The position numbers and the translations under genes were made by a program. Below, in pieces: positions 36,961 to 46,784 of a stretch of 64,000 nucleotides of DNA. Numbering within the stretch: position 1 is the stretch's first letter; every line of letters starts with the position of its first letter. The notes under the pieces were generated by a model. The model worked only from the letters and a program-made list of their open reading frames with translations. It was not told the DNA's origin and did not search any database. The DNA is from Planctomycetota bacterium (lineage in GTDB: Bacteria > Planctomycetota > UBA1135 > GCA-002686595): assembly GCA_016714045.1 (NCBI GenBank), contig JADJNY010000013.1, positions 1 through 64,000 of the forward strand, given 5' to 3'.

Positions 36961-37704
36961 ATGCTCGACATGCGACCGCTCCTCCTCGTCCTAGCCCTCC
37001 TCCCCGCCTTCGCCTGCAGAACGAGCACTCCGTCCGCGGAGGACGGCGCGGGTTGGCGGAGCCTCGGCCTCGCGGACTTCGTCAACGTCAACGGGGACGC
37101 AACCACCTGGACCGAGCACGAGGGCGTGATCGTCTGCAGCGGCCGTCCGCTCGGCGGGGCGCGCTCTCTGAAGCGCTACACGAACTTCGAGCTCGCCTTC
37201 GAGTGGCGCCACCGCGAGCACGCCGGGAACTCGGGCCTCTTCCTGTGGTGTCCGGAGTCGGCGTTCGACGCGCTCCCGCCCGGCGAACTGCCGCGCAGCG
37301 GGATCGAGGTGCAGGTGCTCGACCTCGGCTACGAATCGAACTGGAAGACGGCGCACGGCGCGCCTTCGGACTGGTTCACGAGCCACGGCGACGTGTTCCC
37401 CGTCGGCGCCGCGCACATGACCGCGCGCACGCCGAAGATCGACTACGTCGACGAAGCGGGACACGCGTACACGGTCGGGAAGGCGGACAGCCCGCGCAGC
37501 TTCCCGTCGCGGCGGCTCGTCCGCGCGGCCGGCGAGTGGAACCACTACGTCGTGCGCGCCGTGGATGGAGCGATCACGCTGTGGGTGAACGGCGAAGAGG
37601 TCAACGGCGCCACGAACTGCGCGCCGGCGACGGGCTACCTCGCGCTCGAGTCCGAAGGCGCTCCGGTCGAGTTCCGGAACCTGCGCGTGCGCGAGCTCCC
37701 GTGA
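36961..37704 (+). CDS. DUF1080 lipoprotein (3-keto-disaccharide hydrolase-like)
   Basis: A 247-residue lipoprotein with lipobox LLPAFAC; ATG 36961 or the in-frame ATG 36970 could be the start. The domain has the DUF1080 hallmarks WTEHEGVIVCSGRP, FELAFEWRHREHAGNSGLFLWC, GIEVQVLD and AAGEWNHYVVRAVDGAITLWVNG. The fold is concanavalin-like; some members hydrolyse 3-keto-disaccharides (family knowledge). The family is very common in Planctomycetota. Confidence 0.88.
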   Translation: MLDMRPLLLVLALLPAFACRTSTPSAEDGAGWRSLGLADFVNVNGDATTWTEHEGVIVCSGRPLGGARSLKRYTNFELAFEWRHREHAGNSGLFLWCPESAFDALPPGELPRSGIEVQVLDLGYESNWKTAHGAPSDWFTSHGDVFPVGAAHMTARTPKIDYVDEAGHAYTVGKADSPRSFPSRRLVRAAGEWNHYVVRAVDGAITLWVNGEEVNGATNCAPATGYLALESEGAPVEFRNLRVRELP

Positions 37705-38034
37705 TCGTCCGCGGCCTCGACCGGCGCGTGGAGCGCGAGGCCGGGGGACGAGCTCGACGCCACGATCGTGCTCCTGCGCCCCGTCGAATGCGGCGCCGGC
37801 GAACCGGGGACGACGATCTCCGGCCCGACGTTCCGCAGTCGTTCCGCGGCAGCAACGCTCTGAGCACCGGCGGCGAGTGCTCGAGGACGAACTCCCCCGC
37901 GCGAGCGTAGACCGAGCGCACGCCCGCACACGGCTTGGGACGGGACGCGGAGTGGAGTTCCCGCGTGCATCCACGGCGGAATCGACGCGGCTCTCGCACG
38001 CCTCCGGGAGGCGCCCCAGCTCCGCCGCCGAGGT
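37705..38034. other. Region between two convergent genes, no supported gene
   Basis: The DUF1080 gene ends on the left and the SRPBCC gene ends on the right. Frames on both strands are arginine-rich and lack codon-position signal. No terminator with a T-run was seen. Confidence 0.4.
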
Positions 38035-38532
38035 CTATCCAGGCGATGGAGCGCGCTCCAAGTCACTCAGGTGGCGTTCCGCCGCGCGGCGCAGGAGCGG
38101 AGCGATCAGCCGGAGCAGCACGCCGCCCCACCACGTGCGCGGGTAGAGCTCGAAGCTACGCTCCGCGCGGCATCCAGCCGGAGCGGGGACGAAGACCCAG
38201 CGCTCGATGAAGTGAGTGGCCAGGAAGCACAGCGGCGCCGTGAACTCGGACAGGCGCAGCACGATGGCGTTCGGGTTCAGCCACTCCGTGATCTCCTCGA
38301 CGTGGCTCGACCCGTCGCGGTTCGTGACCGCGATCTGCGTCCCCACGACGCCCTCCGTGCGCACACGGAAACGGGCCGCGCGGATGCCCGGCAGCGGACC
38401 GTAGCCGCGGAACGCCGGCCAGTTCTCGAGTTGCAGTAGGGCCTCGCCCACCTGCGCCGGTGTGCGCCGCAGCTCGCGCACGACGCGCACGCGGATGGGC
38501 GGACGGAGCACGGTGCCGGAGCCGTTCTTCAC
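38035..38532 (-). CDS. SRPBCC-fold protein
   Basis: A 165-residue protein from ATG 38532. The pattern VRVVRELRRTPAQVGEALLQLENWPAFRGYGPLPGI with a later WVFVPAPAG segment and a C-terminal amphipathic helix fits SRPBCC (START/Bet v1-like) proteins that bind hydrophobic ligands. No catalytic residue can be inferred. Confidence 0.7.
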   Translation of the reverse strand: MKNGSGTVLRPPIRVRVVRELRRTPAQVGEALLQLENWPAFRGYGPLPGIRAARFRVRTEGVVGTQIAVTNRDGSSHVEEITEWLNPNAIVLRLSEFTAPLCFLATHFIERWVFVPAPAGCRAERSFELYPRTWWGGVLLRLIAPLLRRAAERHLSDLERAPSPG

Positions 38533-38733
38533 TTCGTTCCCATCATCGCTTCCGCGCGGCGGTCGGCAACCGCGCGGTCGCGTGACCGCCTCACCGACGT
38601 CATTCGCGCCGGACCGTCGAGGCTCCGGTGACCGCGCCGCGGCGTGCGTCCTGCGCCCCGTCGCTCCCGCGCGCGCCGAGCGTGCGGGAGAGCGATGGGG
38701 CCGCGGGCCACGAGGCCCGCACTCCGGCCAGGC

Positions 38734-39660
38734 TCACTGCTGCAGTTCGAAGTCGCCGAGGTCGACGCCGGCCCCGAACACGTTGGCGTAGGCCGGCGAC
38801 TGCAGCTCGGCGGCGTCCACTCCACGGCCGCCGCGGAGCAACGCGGCGCCCACGAAGTTCGCCTGACGGATCCGCAGGTGATCCGCGCCGTAGCCGAGCA
38901 GGATCGCCGACGTGCCGCCGATCGTCGTGCTCCCGCCGTTCACGGCGCCGACGCGCACGTCGTCGTTGCCCGAGCCCGCGTCGACGCGGAGGCTGCCCGC
39001 GATCCCGTTGCCGACCGCGAGGTCGAGGCTGCCGAGGTCGACGAGGTCGTCGCCGCCGTTCGAGTCGACGACGAGGTCGCCGCCCACGGAACAACCGTCG
39101 ATCTTGATCTGATCGGTGCCGAAGCCCGTCCGCACGGCGAGGTCCTGTCCGATCAGGCTGCCGCGCACGACGACGGTGGCCCACGACGCGCCCACGACGA
39201 GCGAACCCGTCACGGCGTTCCCCACTCCATTGCCGTCGCTGAGGACGAGCAGGTCGCCGGCGACGCTCGCGGCGCCGCCGTCCACGACGAGGTGGCCTTG
39301 GACCTGGTTCTGCGCGACGTAGACGAGGTCGTCGCCGCCGGCGGTCGAGAGGAACGCGCCGCCCGGTAGTTGGGCCTGGCTGAGGAACAGCGCGTCGTCG
39401 CCGCCGCCGAGACGCACGACGAGCGCTCCCGTCACGCCGTCGAACGTGACCGCGGGGACACCGTTGATCGTGGTCGCACCGTTGCCGATCACGGTGAGCG
39501 TGCCGCCCGTGCCCGTGATGGAGACCGAGTTCGGAGCGTTGCCGCCCCAGACGAGGAGGTTCCCGCCGATCATCGTGCTCTGGATCTGAGCCGAGGAGAG
39601 CGGTGCGAGGAGGGAGGCGAGGACACCGCAAGCGAGCGCGCGGAGGAGGGTGGCGGACAT
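38734..39660 (-). CDS. Secreted repeat protein, probable beta-helix
   Basis: A 308-residue protein with a signal peptide (MSATLLRALACGVLASLLAPLSSAQ) and a glycine- and aspartate-rich body with repeated GGDD/GSGNDD and regular V-I/L-G spacing, typical of beta-helical surface proteins. No calcium-binding nonapeptides of the RTX type were identified with confidence. It lacks the C-terminal domain shared by five other exported proteins here and ends GAGVDLGDFELQQ. Start ATG 39660. Function unknown. Confidence 0.72.
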   Translation of the reverse strand: MSATLLRALACGVLASLLAPLSSAQIQSTMIGGNLLVWGGNAPNSVSITGTGGTLTVIGNGATTINGVPAVTFDGVTGALVVRLGGGDDALFLSQAQLPGGAFLSTAGGDDLVYVAQNQVQGHLVVDGGAASVAGDLLVLSDGNGVGNAVTGSLVVGASWATVVVRGSLIGQDLAVRTGFGTDQIKIDGCSVGGDLVVDSNGGDDLVDLGSLDLAVGNGIAGSLRVDAGSGNDDVRVGAVNGGSTTIGGTSAILLGYGADHLRIRQANFVGAALLRGGRGVDAAELQSPAYANVFGAGVDLGDFELQQ

Positions 39661-40081
39661 GGCGTGGTCCTGTCGGGGAAGGAGCGCGCTCGAGCCCCCT
39701 CGGAAAGGAGTTCCGTGGGCCGCATCCAGCGCACTCAACCCTACCCCACGCGCGCGGCCGGGTCGGAACCGTCGGCGCTCGCGCGCTCCGCGCGTCGCGT
39801 TTCGCGGACGAGCTGGCTCCGCGCGGGCAGACCGTGGAGCGGGTTCGTCCGGCGGTGCGGCTCGGAGCCCGTGCAGCCGAAGGCTCCGTGCCCCGAGGCC
39901 ACGGCACAGTCGAGCGCGATCCGACGTGCTTCGTGCCTTTCCAGCGAGCTGCGCGTCCGCGCCTCCGAGGGTGCGAGGACGGCGTGCACGACCGCGCACG
40001 AATCGGGACGCGGCTCGACGCGTCGTCGCGGAGCTTCGCTCGGGTACGCGGCAGCGGAAAGAGCTTGCTACCCTGCGCACC
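39661..40081. other. Divergent intergenic region
   Basis: It separates the beta-helix gene (minus) from the prolyl aminopeptidase gene (plus) and should carry both promoters. No promoter, hairpin or coding frame was recognised. Confidence 0.4.
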
Positions 40082-41053
40082 ATGAAGCCCAGGACCCAGC
40101 CGAAGCTGCGCGAGCTCTTCCCCGAGACCAAGCCCTACCGCGAGGGCTTCCTGCGCGTCTCGAAGCTGCACACGATCCACTACGAGGAGTGCGGCAACCC
40201 GAAGGGCAAGCCGCTCGTCTTCCTGCACGGCGGACCGGGCGGCGGCATCGATCCGGTCCATCGGCGCTACTTCGACCCGAAGCGTTGGCGCATCGTGCTC
40301 TTCGACCAGCGCGGCTGCGGACAGAGCACGCCGTTCTCCGAGCTGCGCGAGAACACGACGTGGGACCTCGTGTCGGACATCGAGACGCTGCGCGAGCACC
40401 TCGAGATCGACCGCTGGGTCGTGTTCGGCGGCAGCTGGGGCAGCACGCTCGCGCTCGCGTACGCAGAGACGCACCCGAAGCGCTGCAAGGCGCTCGCGCT
40501 GCGCGGCATCTTCCTCCTGCGGAAGAGCGAGCTCGAGTGGTTCTATCAGGAGGGCGCGAGCCACCTCTTCCCCGACGCGTGGGAGGGCTACCTCGCGCCG
40601 ATCCCGCCGCGCGAGCGCAAGGACCTGATGAAGGCCTACTACGCGCGCCTGACGAGCAAGGACAAGAAGGTGCGCATGCAAGCCGCGCGCGCGTGGTCGA
40701 TCTGGGAGGGCAGCACGAGCAAGCTCTTCGTCGACCAGGCGCTGGTGAAGAAGTTCGGCGGCGGTCGGTTCGCGGACGCGTTCGCGCGCATCGAGGCGCA
40801 CTACTTCGTGAACAAGGGCTTCCTGAAGCGCGACGACCAGCTGCTCCGCGACGTGAAGAAGCTCCGGAAGATCCCGGGCGTCATCGTGCAGGGCCGCTAC
40901 GACGTCGTGTGCCCGATGCGCTCGGCCTGGGACCTCTCCCGCGCGTGGCCCGAGGCGAAGCTGGTGGTCGTGGGCGACGCGGGCCACTCGATGACCGAGC
41001 CCGGCATCCGCAGCGCGTTGATCGAGGAGACCGAGCGCTTCGCCCGGTTGTGA
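40082..41053 (+). CDS. pip: Prolyl aminopeptidase (proline iminopeptidase)
   Basis: A 323-residue alpha/beta-hydrolase of family S33. HGGPGGG forms the oxyanion hole region, DQRGCGQSTP is the family block, GGSWGSTLAL holds the nucleophile Ser, and GRYDVVCP and GDAGHS carry the acid and His. It removes N-terminal proline from peptides in the cytoplasm. ATG 40082 gives the family length. Confidence 0.95.
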   Translation: MKPRTQPKLRELFPETKPYREGFLRVSKLHTIHYEECGNPKGKPLVFLHGGPGGGIDPVHRRYFDPKRWRIVLFDQRGCGQSTPFSELRENTTWDLVSDIETLREHLEIDRWVVFGGSWGSTLALAYAETHPKRCKALALRGIFLLRKSELEWFYQEGASHLFPDAWEGYLAPIPPRERKDLMKAYYARLTSKDKKVRMQAARAWSIWEGSTSKLFVDQALVKKFGGGRFADAFARIEAHYFVNKGFLKRDDQLLRDVKKLRKIPGVIVQGRYDVVCPMRSAWDLSRAWPEAKLVVVGDAGHSMTEPGIRSALIEETERFARL

Positions 41054-41168
41054 GCGGGGGCGCGCTCGGCCGGCCACGGCTGAGCAGCGGGAGCCCAGCT
41101 CCCGCCATCGCGGCTTCGGGCCGGGTCGGGGCTGGGCGTGCGCCGCGACCCTCGATACCGTTCGAGGC

Positions 41169-42206
41169 GTGGCGCGACGAAAGAACCGCGAGCGATCGCC
41201 CGCTTGGGCCGAGCTGCCGGCCGAGGAGCTGCTCGACGTGCGTTTGTGCGACCTCGGCCTGCGCATCGAGGGCACCGCGCTCGAAGCGCGCATCGAGCGG
41301 CTCCACGCCGAGCTCGCGGCCGCGGGCCTGCGTTTTCGCCCGTACACGTGGCTGTCGACGGATTGGTTCACGCCGGAGGGCTCGACGGGCTTCGCGATCC
41401 CGTTCTACCTCGCGCATCCGCGCCTCGTGCGGCTCGAACACGCGCAGATGCTCGAAGCGGAGGGCGGCACGCACGAGTGGTGCATGCGCCTCCTGCGCCA
41501 CGAAGCGGGGCACGCGTTCGACAACGCCTTCCGTCTGCATCGGCGCGCCGATTGGCGCGCGCTGTTCGGCCGCTACACGGAGCCCTACCGCGCCGACTAC
41601 GTCGTGAAGCCGGAGAGCCGCGACTACGTGCACCACCTCGGCTACTGGTACGCGCAGAGCCACCCGGCCGAGGACTACGCGGAGAGCTTCGCGGTCTGGT
41701 TGACGCCGGCTTCGCGCTGGAGGAGCGCGTACGCGGGCTGGCCGGCGCTGAAGAAGATGGAGGGGCTCGAGCGGATCCTGCTCGAGCTCGGCGGCCGCCG
41801 ACAACTCGTGTCGAGCCGCGATCGGGAAGGGTCGCTGCCGACGCTGCGTTCCACCCTGCGCGAGCACTACCGCCGCAAGAAGGCGAGCTACGGCCGGCCC
41901 GTGCCGTGGACCCACGACGAGCAGCTCCTGCGGCTCTTCGCCGAGCCCGGGGGCCGCGAGCGCCGCGAGCGCGCCGCGAACCTCCTCCGCAAGCACCGCG
42001 TCGAGCTGCGCGCTCGCGTGTCGACGCTGACGGGCCACAGCCGGTACGTCGTCGACCAGGCGCTCGCCACGATGATCGCGCGCTGCCGCGAGCTCGACCT
42101 CTGCTGCGTGCGGCCGAGCGGAGAGACGCGGCTGCTCGCCGCCATGCTGCTCACGATGATCACCTTCCACCTCTCCCGCGGCCGAACGAGCCGTTTCCGT
42201 CGATGA
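41169..42206 (+). CDS. Putative zinc-binding metallopeptidase
   Basis: A 345-residue protein with HEAGH at residues 111-115 in LLRHEAGHAFDNAFRL and a later EDYAESFAVWL that can supply a third zinc ligand, as in gluzincin-like peptidases. No signal peptide is seen. Its TGA overlaps the ATG of the ATP-grasp gene (ATGA), so the two are coupled. The unit may process a peptide or a protein made or modified by the ligase; this is inferred. Substrate unknown. Confidence 0.78.
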   Translation: MARRKNRERSPAWAELPAEELLDVRLCDLGLRIEGTALEARIERLHAELAAAGLRFRPYTWLSTDWFTPEGSTGFAIPFYLAHPRLVRLEHAQMLEAEGGTHEWCMRLLRHEAGHAFDNAFRLHRRADWRALFGRYTEPYRADYVVKPESRDYVHHLGYWYAQSHPAEDYAESFAVWLTPASRWRSAYAGWPALKKMEGLERILLELGGRRQLVSSRDREGSLPTLRSTLREHYRRKKASYGRPVPWTHDEQLLRLFAEPGGRERRERAANLLRKHRVELRARVSTLTGHSRYVVDQALATMIARCRELDLCCVRPSGETRLLAAMLLTMITFHLSRGRTSRFRR

Positions 42207-43234
42207 GGAAGCTCCGCGTCCTCGTGTTGATGCACCGCCACCTCGTGCCGCCCGAGTCGAACGAGGGCTTGACCGAGGAGCAGATCGCGCTGTCGCACAT
42301 GGAGCGCAAGGTGATAGCGACCTTGAAGCAGCTCGGACACGAAGCGCGCGCGCTCGGGCTCGAGGACGAGCTCGGCCCGATCCGGCCGGCGATCGAGGAG
42401 TTCAAACCCCATGTCGCGTTCAACATGCTGACGTACTTCCACGACGTCGCGTCGTACGAGGCGCACGTGGTCAGCTACCTCGAGCTGTTGAAGCAGCCCT
42501 ACACAGGCTGCAACCCGCGCGGGCTCGTGCTCGCGGGCGACAAGGCGCTGTCGAAGAAGATCCTCGCGTACCACAGGATCCCCTGCCCGCAGTTCGCGCT
42601 GTTCCCGCAGGGCGGCCGCCGCGCCCGTCTGCCGGCGCGCATGCGCTACCCGGTGATCGTGAAGTCGGTGATCGAGCAGGGCTCGGCCGGCATCGCGCAG
42701 GCGTCGGTGGTGAAGGACGACGCGAGCTTGCAGGAGCGCGTCGAGTTCCTGCACCGAACGCTCTCGACCGACGCCGTCGCGGAGCAGTTCATCGACGGGC
42801 GCGAGGTGACGATCAGCGTGCTCGGGAACGAGCGCTTGCAGACGTTCCCCGTGTGGGAGCTGTGGTTCGACAAGCTCCCCGAGCGCAACGAAGCGATCGC
42901 GACGTCACGCGTGAAGTGGGACGAGGAGTACGCGAAGAAGATCGGCGCGCACACGGGCCGCGCGCGCGAGCTCGACCCCGTCGTGGAGAAGCGGCTCCTG
43001 CACATCGCGAAGCGCACGTACAAGGCGCTCGATCTCTCGGGCTACGCGCGCATCGACCTGCGCATGGACGCGGAGGGACGCGCGTACGTCCTCGAGGCGA
43101 ACCCCAACCCCGACCTGACGCCGGGCGAGGACTTCCCCGAGTCCGCGAAGTCGGTCGGCGTGCCGTACGCGCAGTTGATCCAGCGCGTGCTCAACCTCGG
43201 CATCGGCTACAAATCGGCGTGGAAGGTCGAGTAG
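42203..43234 (+). CDS. ATP-grasp ligase, D-Ala-D-Ala ligase-like
   Basis: A 343-residue ATP-grasp enzyme. It has the lysine-containing YPVIVKSVIEQGSAGI loop, VAEQFIDGREVTISVLGN, the metal-binding RIDLRMDAEGRAYVLEANPNP and a D-Ala-D-Ala-ligase-like order of blocks. The N-terminal domain differs from Ddl, so it probably ligates other amino acids or peptides. It shares a transcript with the zinc peptidase by stop-start overlap. It is not near peptidoglycan genes. Confidence 0.82.
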   Translation: MRKLRVLVLMHRHLVPPESNEGLTEEQIALSHMERKVIATLKQLGHEARALGLEDELGPIRPAIEEFKPHVAFNMLTYFHDVASYEAHVVSYLELLKQPYTGCNPRGLVLAGDKALSKKILAYHRIPCPQFALFPQGGRRARLPARMRYPVIVKSVIEQGSAGIAQASVVKDDASLQERVEFLHRTLSTDAVAEQFIDGREVTISVLGNERLQTFPVWELWFDKLPERNEAIATSRVKWDEEYAKKIGAHTGRARELDPVVEKRLLHIAKRTYKALDLSGYARIDLRMDAEGRAYVLEANPNPDLTPGEDFPESAKSVGVPYAQLIQRVLNLGIGYKSAWKVE

Positions 43235-43352
43235 GCGCGCGGCGAGGCCGGTCCGCGCGCTCGCGCGCGGTCGACCACCGGCCGCGTGGGCACCAGCCGA
43301 GGCTCCCCCTCCACGGGCAGACAGACTCGGCCTTCCGCGTTCCCGGCCTCGA

Positions 43353-44621
43353 TCACTTCGCGCCTGCCGCGCCGGCGAGCCAACGGCAGGCCGCCACGAC
43401 GACGGGATCGTCCGCGGCACCGAACCGGGCCCAGTCGGTCGCGACCACCTCGTCCGGCGGGATGACGGTGTCGTAGCGCGTGCCGTTGCGGTCGGCATCG
43501 ACGGTCACCGTCAAAACGAGCAACGCGCCGTCGGCGAGCTTGATCGACGTGTTGCCGATGGGCATGCCCCGCGTGCCTTCGCCGAACCGTCGCGTGTGCG
43601 CGCGCCCGGCGAACGCGACCACGACCGCTTCGCCGAGATGCGTCGTCAGCGGTCCGGTGAGCACCGCGACGGGCAGTGTGTCGCGCAGTGGATGCGGCTT
43701 GTCGACCCTGGCGAGTTCGTAGCCTTCGGACTTGGCGGCACCGAGTTCGGCGTCGTAGCTCATCACCGCGCCACTATGCGCACTGACGAAGGCGCCGAGC
43801 TTGCCCGCGCCCGCCAACGGACCGATGCCGGCGAGCATCGGCCACAGCGTGCCGCCGGTGTTGCGCCGGAGGTCGACGATGCAGCCGCGCAGCGTGCCGT
43901 CGTCGATCCGTCCGAGCACTTCGTGCACCGCGTCGTCGTAGGTCGCGGCCTTGGGACCGCTGACGACGCCAGGCAGCTCGAGGTAGCCGACGCCGCCGTC
44001 GAGTCGACGCCCCGTCGGCGCCAGATACTCGTCGAACGCCGCGAGCCCCACCTTCACGGCGCGCGGCTCCGCGGTGCCGGTTTTCACGCGCAGTTCGAGC
44101 GGCCCCGTGCTTCCGTCCTGGCGTTGGCCGCTTCGGAAGAGCCGCATGAACTCGCTGGGCGGGAGCTCCGCCAGCGCGGCCACGCCCTCGACGGCGACGA
44201 TGCGATCGCCGAGCGCGAGGCCGGCCGCCGCCGCCGGACTGTTCGGCAGGACCAGCGCGACGCCTCCATCGGGCGGGACGACCAGCAGGCCCGTCGCCTC
44301 CGCTCCGCGCTTCTTCGAGTAGAGCTTCGCGGCCACGGGATCGAGCAGCAGGGCGTGCTTGTCGCCGAGCGTCCGGAGCATGTCGCGGATCGCGGGATAC
44401 GTGTCCGCCGTCGTCTTGGCCCCCGCCGCAGCGATCGCCTTCTGAGCCGTCTTTCTCAGCGCCTCCCAGTCGCCGGTGTAGACGCGCGAGCTCTTCTCGA
44501 TGTGCTCGAGAGCGGCCTGCAGGTAGCCGGCGGCCTCGACCGACGCCTGAGGAGCGTTCGTCTGAGCCTGGGCCAAGCTCCCGAGGAGGAGCACGAAACC
44601 GACGCTGAGGTGGGTACGCAT
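43353..44621 (-). CDS. S41-like PDZ protein with a replaced nucleophile
   Basis: A 422-residue exported protein with a signal peptide (MRTHLSVGFVLLLGSLAQAQ). A PDZ domain (about 105-190, LVVPPDGGVALVLPNSPAAAAGLALGDRIV) precedes the tail-protease domain with VGYLELPGVV and IVDLRRNTGGTLWPMLAG. The expected nucleophile block T-A-S-S-G-E is TTHLGE (326-331), so the catalytic Ser is His328. The protein may be inactive or use another residue. Length and domain order match S41 peptidases of Actinobacteria and related groups (family knowledge). Confidence 0.83.
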   Translation of the reverse strand: MRTHLSVGFVLLLGSLAQAQTNAPQASVEAAGYLQAALEHIEKSSRVYTGDWEALRKTAQKAIAAAGAKTTADTYPAIRDMLRTLGDKHALLLDPVAAKLYSKKRGAEATGLLVVPPDGGVALVLPNSPAAAAGLALGDRIVAVEGVAALAELPPSEFMRLFRSGQRQDGSTGPLELRVKTGTAEPRAVKVGLAAFDEYLAPTGRRLDGGVGYLELPGVVSGPKAATYDDAVHEVLGRIDDGTLRGCIVDLRRNTGGTLWPMLAGIGPLAGAGKLGAFVSAHSGAVMSYDAELGAAKSEGYELARVDKPHPLRDTLPVAVLTGPLTTHLGEAVVVAFAGRAHTRRFGEGTRGMPIGNTSIKLADGALLVLTVTVDADRNGTRYDTVIPPDEVVATDWARFGAADDPVVVAACRWLAGAAGAK

Positions 44622-44820
44622 GGTTCGGATTCCGCCTCGATCGTGCGCACACGTGCGCCGGGCCGCAAGCGCCAGTGCGACGACATCATTCGATACCAAA
44701 ACTCGCCCGGGCCAAGGCGGAGGGACCGCGCCCCCACGGAACGTCCGTGCACGGCGGGTCCATCCCGTCCCCTCCACCGCATTTGCAGCGCGCTCGCTCA
44801 CGCCCGCGCCGCCGCGGTCC

Positions 44821-46380
44821 TCAGTTGCCAACCGTGTCGCCGTTGAGCGACGTGATCAGCAGGTCGCCGTTCGCCTGCTCGCCGATCTCGAACGGCAACT
44901 CGACCGCGTACTGCGGCGTCGTGGTCCGCTCGACGAGCACGGCGAGCAGCGCCGGATCGTTCAGGATCACCGCCGAGGAGGTCGAGGTCTGGCCGTCGAT
45001 GCGGAACCAACCCATCTCGTCGCCCGGGAAGCCGACCGGCTCGTTGACGTCGTGGTTCGTGCTCTGCAGGAACGCGTCCGTGAACGCGCCGCTGATCGAC
45101 GAGAGCGGCCGCTTGTCCCAGCACGAGAAGGAGTGCTGGGCCGAGAACAAGCCCGTATTGTCGTTCCAGATCAGGAAGTTGACGACGGCGGTGAAGCCCG
45201 TCCCGCCCGTGAGGTTCAAGAGGATCAGGTCCGACTCGCGGCCGTTCGCGGAGCCGATGAAGCGCGGGAAGATCAGCTCGTCGGGAGCGCGGTCGTACTC
45301 GATGCCGTTCAGGTCGCGCAGGCCGTCGAGGTCGACGTCCGTGTTGGTCAAGCCCGGTCCCGCGCGGAACGCGAACGCGTCGATGCCGTAGGCGTAACCG
45401 TTGAAGCCGTTGAGGCGCAGGCTGGATCCGACGAGGTGGTCGTGAGGGATCGGCGTGCCACCGAGGCCGACGGCGAACACGTAGGCGTACCCACGCTGCT
45501 GACCACTGGGATTGTCGAGGGCCGAGAGCCCGGAGAACGTGTCGCCCGGGAGCAAGGTGCGTGTGCGGTTCGCCACGAAGCACGTCGAGCCCGACACATA
45601 GGTGTAGACCACGTTCACGGACGAGCCCGTCGACTTCGTGTTCGTCACGGTCAGCATCGTCAGCGACCCGGCGAGGTCGTCGAACTCGGGGAACACGAGC
45701 AAGCTCCCGGGCCGATGGTAGTTCGCGGACGAACGATCGCAGTCGTCGGGGTACCCGTCGCCGTCGGAGTCCGGCTCGGCCGAGTCGGGCGTGCCGTCGT
45801 TGTCGCAGTCGGCGGGCGGCGTGTAGACGTACGTGACGCGCACTTCCGCGTCGACCTGCACGCGCGGGTTGAGCTGCAGCGGCGCGCCGCTGGCGACGTT
45901 CGATGTGTTCGTCGCGTCGAGCGTGAGGGTCACCGACCCGGAGCCGACATACAACGACTCCGTCGGCGTCGACTGGTTCGTCGCCTGCGCGACGAGGTTC
46001 GCGACCAAGCCGCCCGACGGCCCGGCGAAGTCGATCACGCCGTCGAAGGCCTGCGTCTGCGCCGCGACCGGGAGCGCGGCGATGGTCGAGACGTTGTTGC
46101 CGCCGCCGGTCAGCGTGAGCGTGCCCTGCAGGCTGATCACGCTCGTCGCCGGGCTCGCGGCCGTGTTCTCGTAGCCAACCCGCCCGCGAACCACGTTGCG
46201 CAGCTCGACGCGCACGTCGTCGAGCGTGCCCAGCGACGGGGAGAAGCGCGGGATCGACACGTTCTGCGACCACGGCGAGGTCGCGAGCGGCACGGTCGCC
46301 GTGTGGGTCAGTTCGCCGGCCCGCGCGAGCGGAGCGAGCACGAACGCGATGAGCAACGACGAGCACAGGAGAGTTCGCAT
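44821..46380 (-). CDS. Secreted choice-of-anchor-E-type protein
   Basis: A 519-residue protein with signal peptide (MRTLLCSSLLIAFVLAPLARA). Residues about 25-190 fit the choice-of-anchor E pattern (IPRFSPSLGTLDDVRVEL). A calcium-binding segment DCDNDGTPDSAEPDSDGDG leads to a second large beta domain. It ends at LITSLNGDTVGN without the shared C-terminal domain and without an LPXTG or PEP-CTERM-like tail. It is probably exported; how it is retained is unknown. Confidence 0.75.
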   Translation of the reverse strand: MRTLLCSSLLIAFVLAPLARAGELTHTATVPLATSPWSQNVSIPRFSPSLGTLDDVRVELRNVVRGRVGYENTAASPATSVISLQGTLTLTGGGNNVSTIAALPVAAQTQAFDGVIDFAGPSGGLVANLVAQATNQSTPTESLYVGSGSVTLTLDATNTSNVASGAPLQLNPRVQVDAEVRVTYVYTPPADCDNDGTPDSAEPDSDGDGYPDDCDRSSANYHRPGSLLVFPEFDDLAGSLTMLTVTNTKSTGSSVNVVYTYVSGSTCFVANRTRTLLPGDTFSGLSALDNPSGQQRGYAYVFAVGLGGTPIPHDHLVGSSLRLNGFNGYAYGIDAFAFRAGPGLTNTDVDLDGLRDLNGIEYDRAPDELIFPRFIGSANGRESDLILLNLTGGTGFTAVVNFLIWNDNTGLFSAQHSFSCWDKRPLSSISGAFTDAFLQSTNHDVNEPVGFPGDEMGWFRIDGQTSTSSAVILNDPALLAVLVERTTTPQYAVELPFEIGEQANGDLLITSLNGDTVGN

Positions 46381-46784
46381 GGTGAGGTTCGCCCCTCGCA
46401 GGGCGTGAGTCGGAAGGAGCGGGTGAAGCGCACGCGATCCGAGACCGCACGCCCGGTCAGCGCCTCTGGACCTGGGACATCCAAAGCGCCGACCGCGGGG
46501 CATCCTACAGCCACGGCGTTCTTCTCGGGCAGTCGGCGCCCGCGGAGCGTGGTGCCGCCCGTGGTTCGTAGCCACGGGATGGCCCTGAGGCTCGAAGCCT
46601 CGAGCTCTCCCCGAGTCCGCTCGGCGGCCCTCCACGGGGTCGAGCTCGCGGCTCGGTAGGGAGCGCGGCGCCCCGTGGCCCGTCGAGGGCTCCCCCCTCG
46701 GCCTGCGGAGGAGCTGGTCGCATCGCTCCGCCGCGGGCGCTTCGACTCCGAGCGTCGTGCGGTGGAGCTCGTTCCTCGACGCGC
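46381..46784. other. Intergenic region with no supported gene
   Basis: It lies upstream of the choice-of-anchor gene and downstream of the membrane-protein gene, both on minus. No coding signal, clear terminator or promoter was recognised. Confidence 0.4.
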
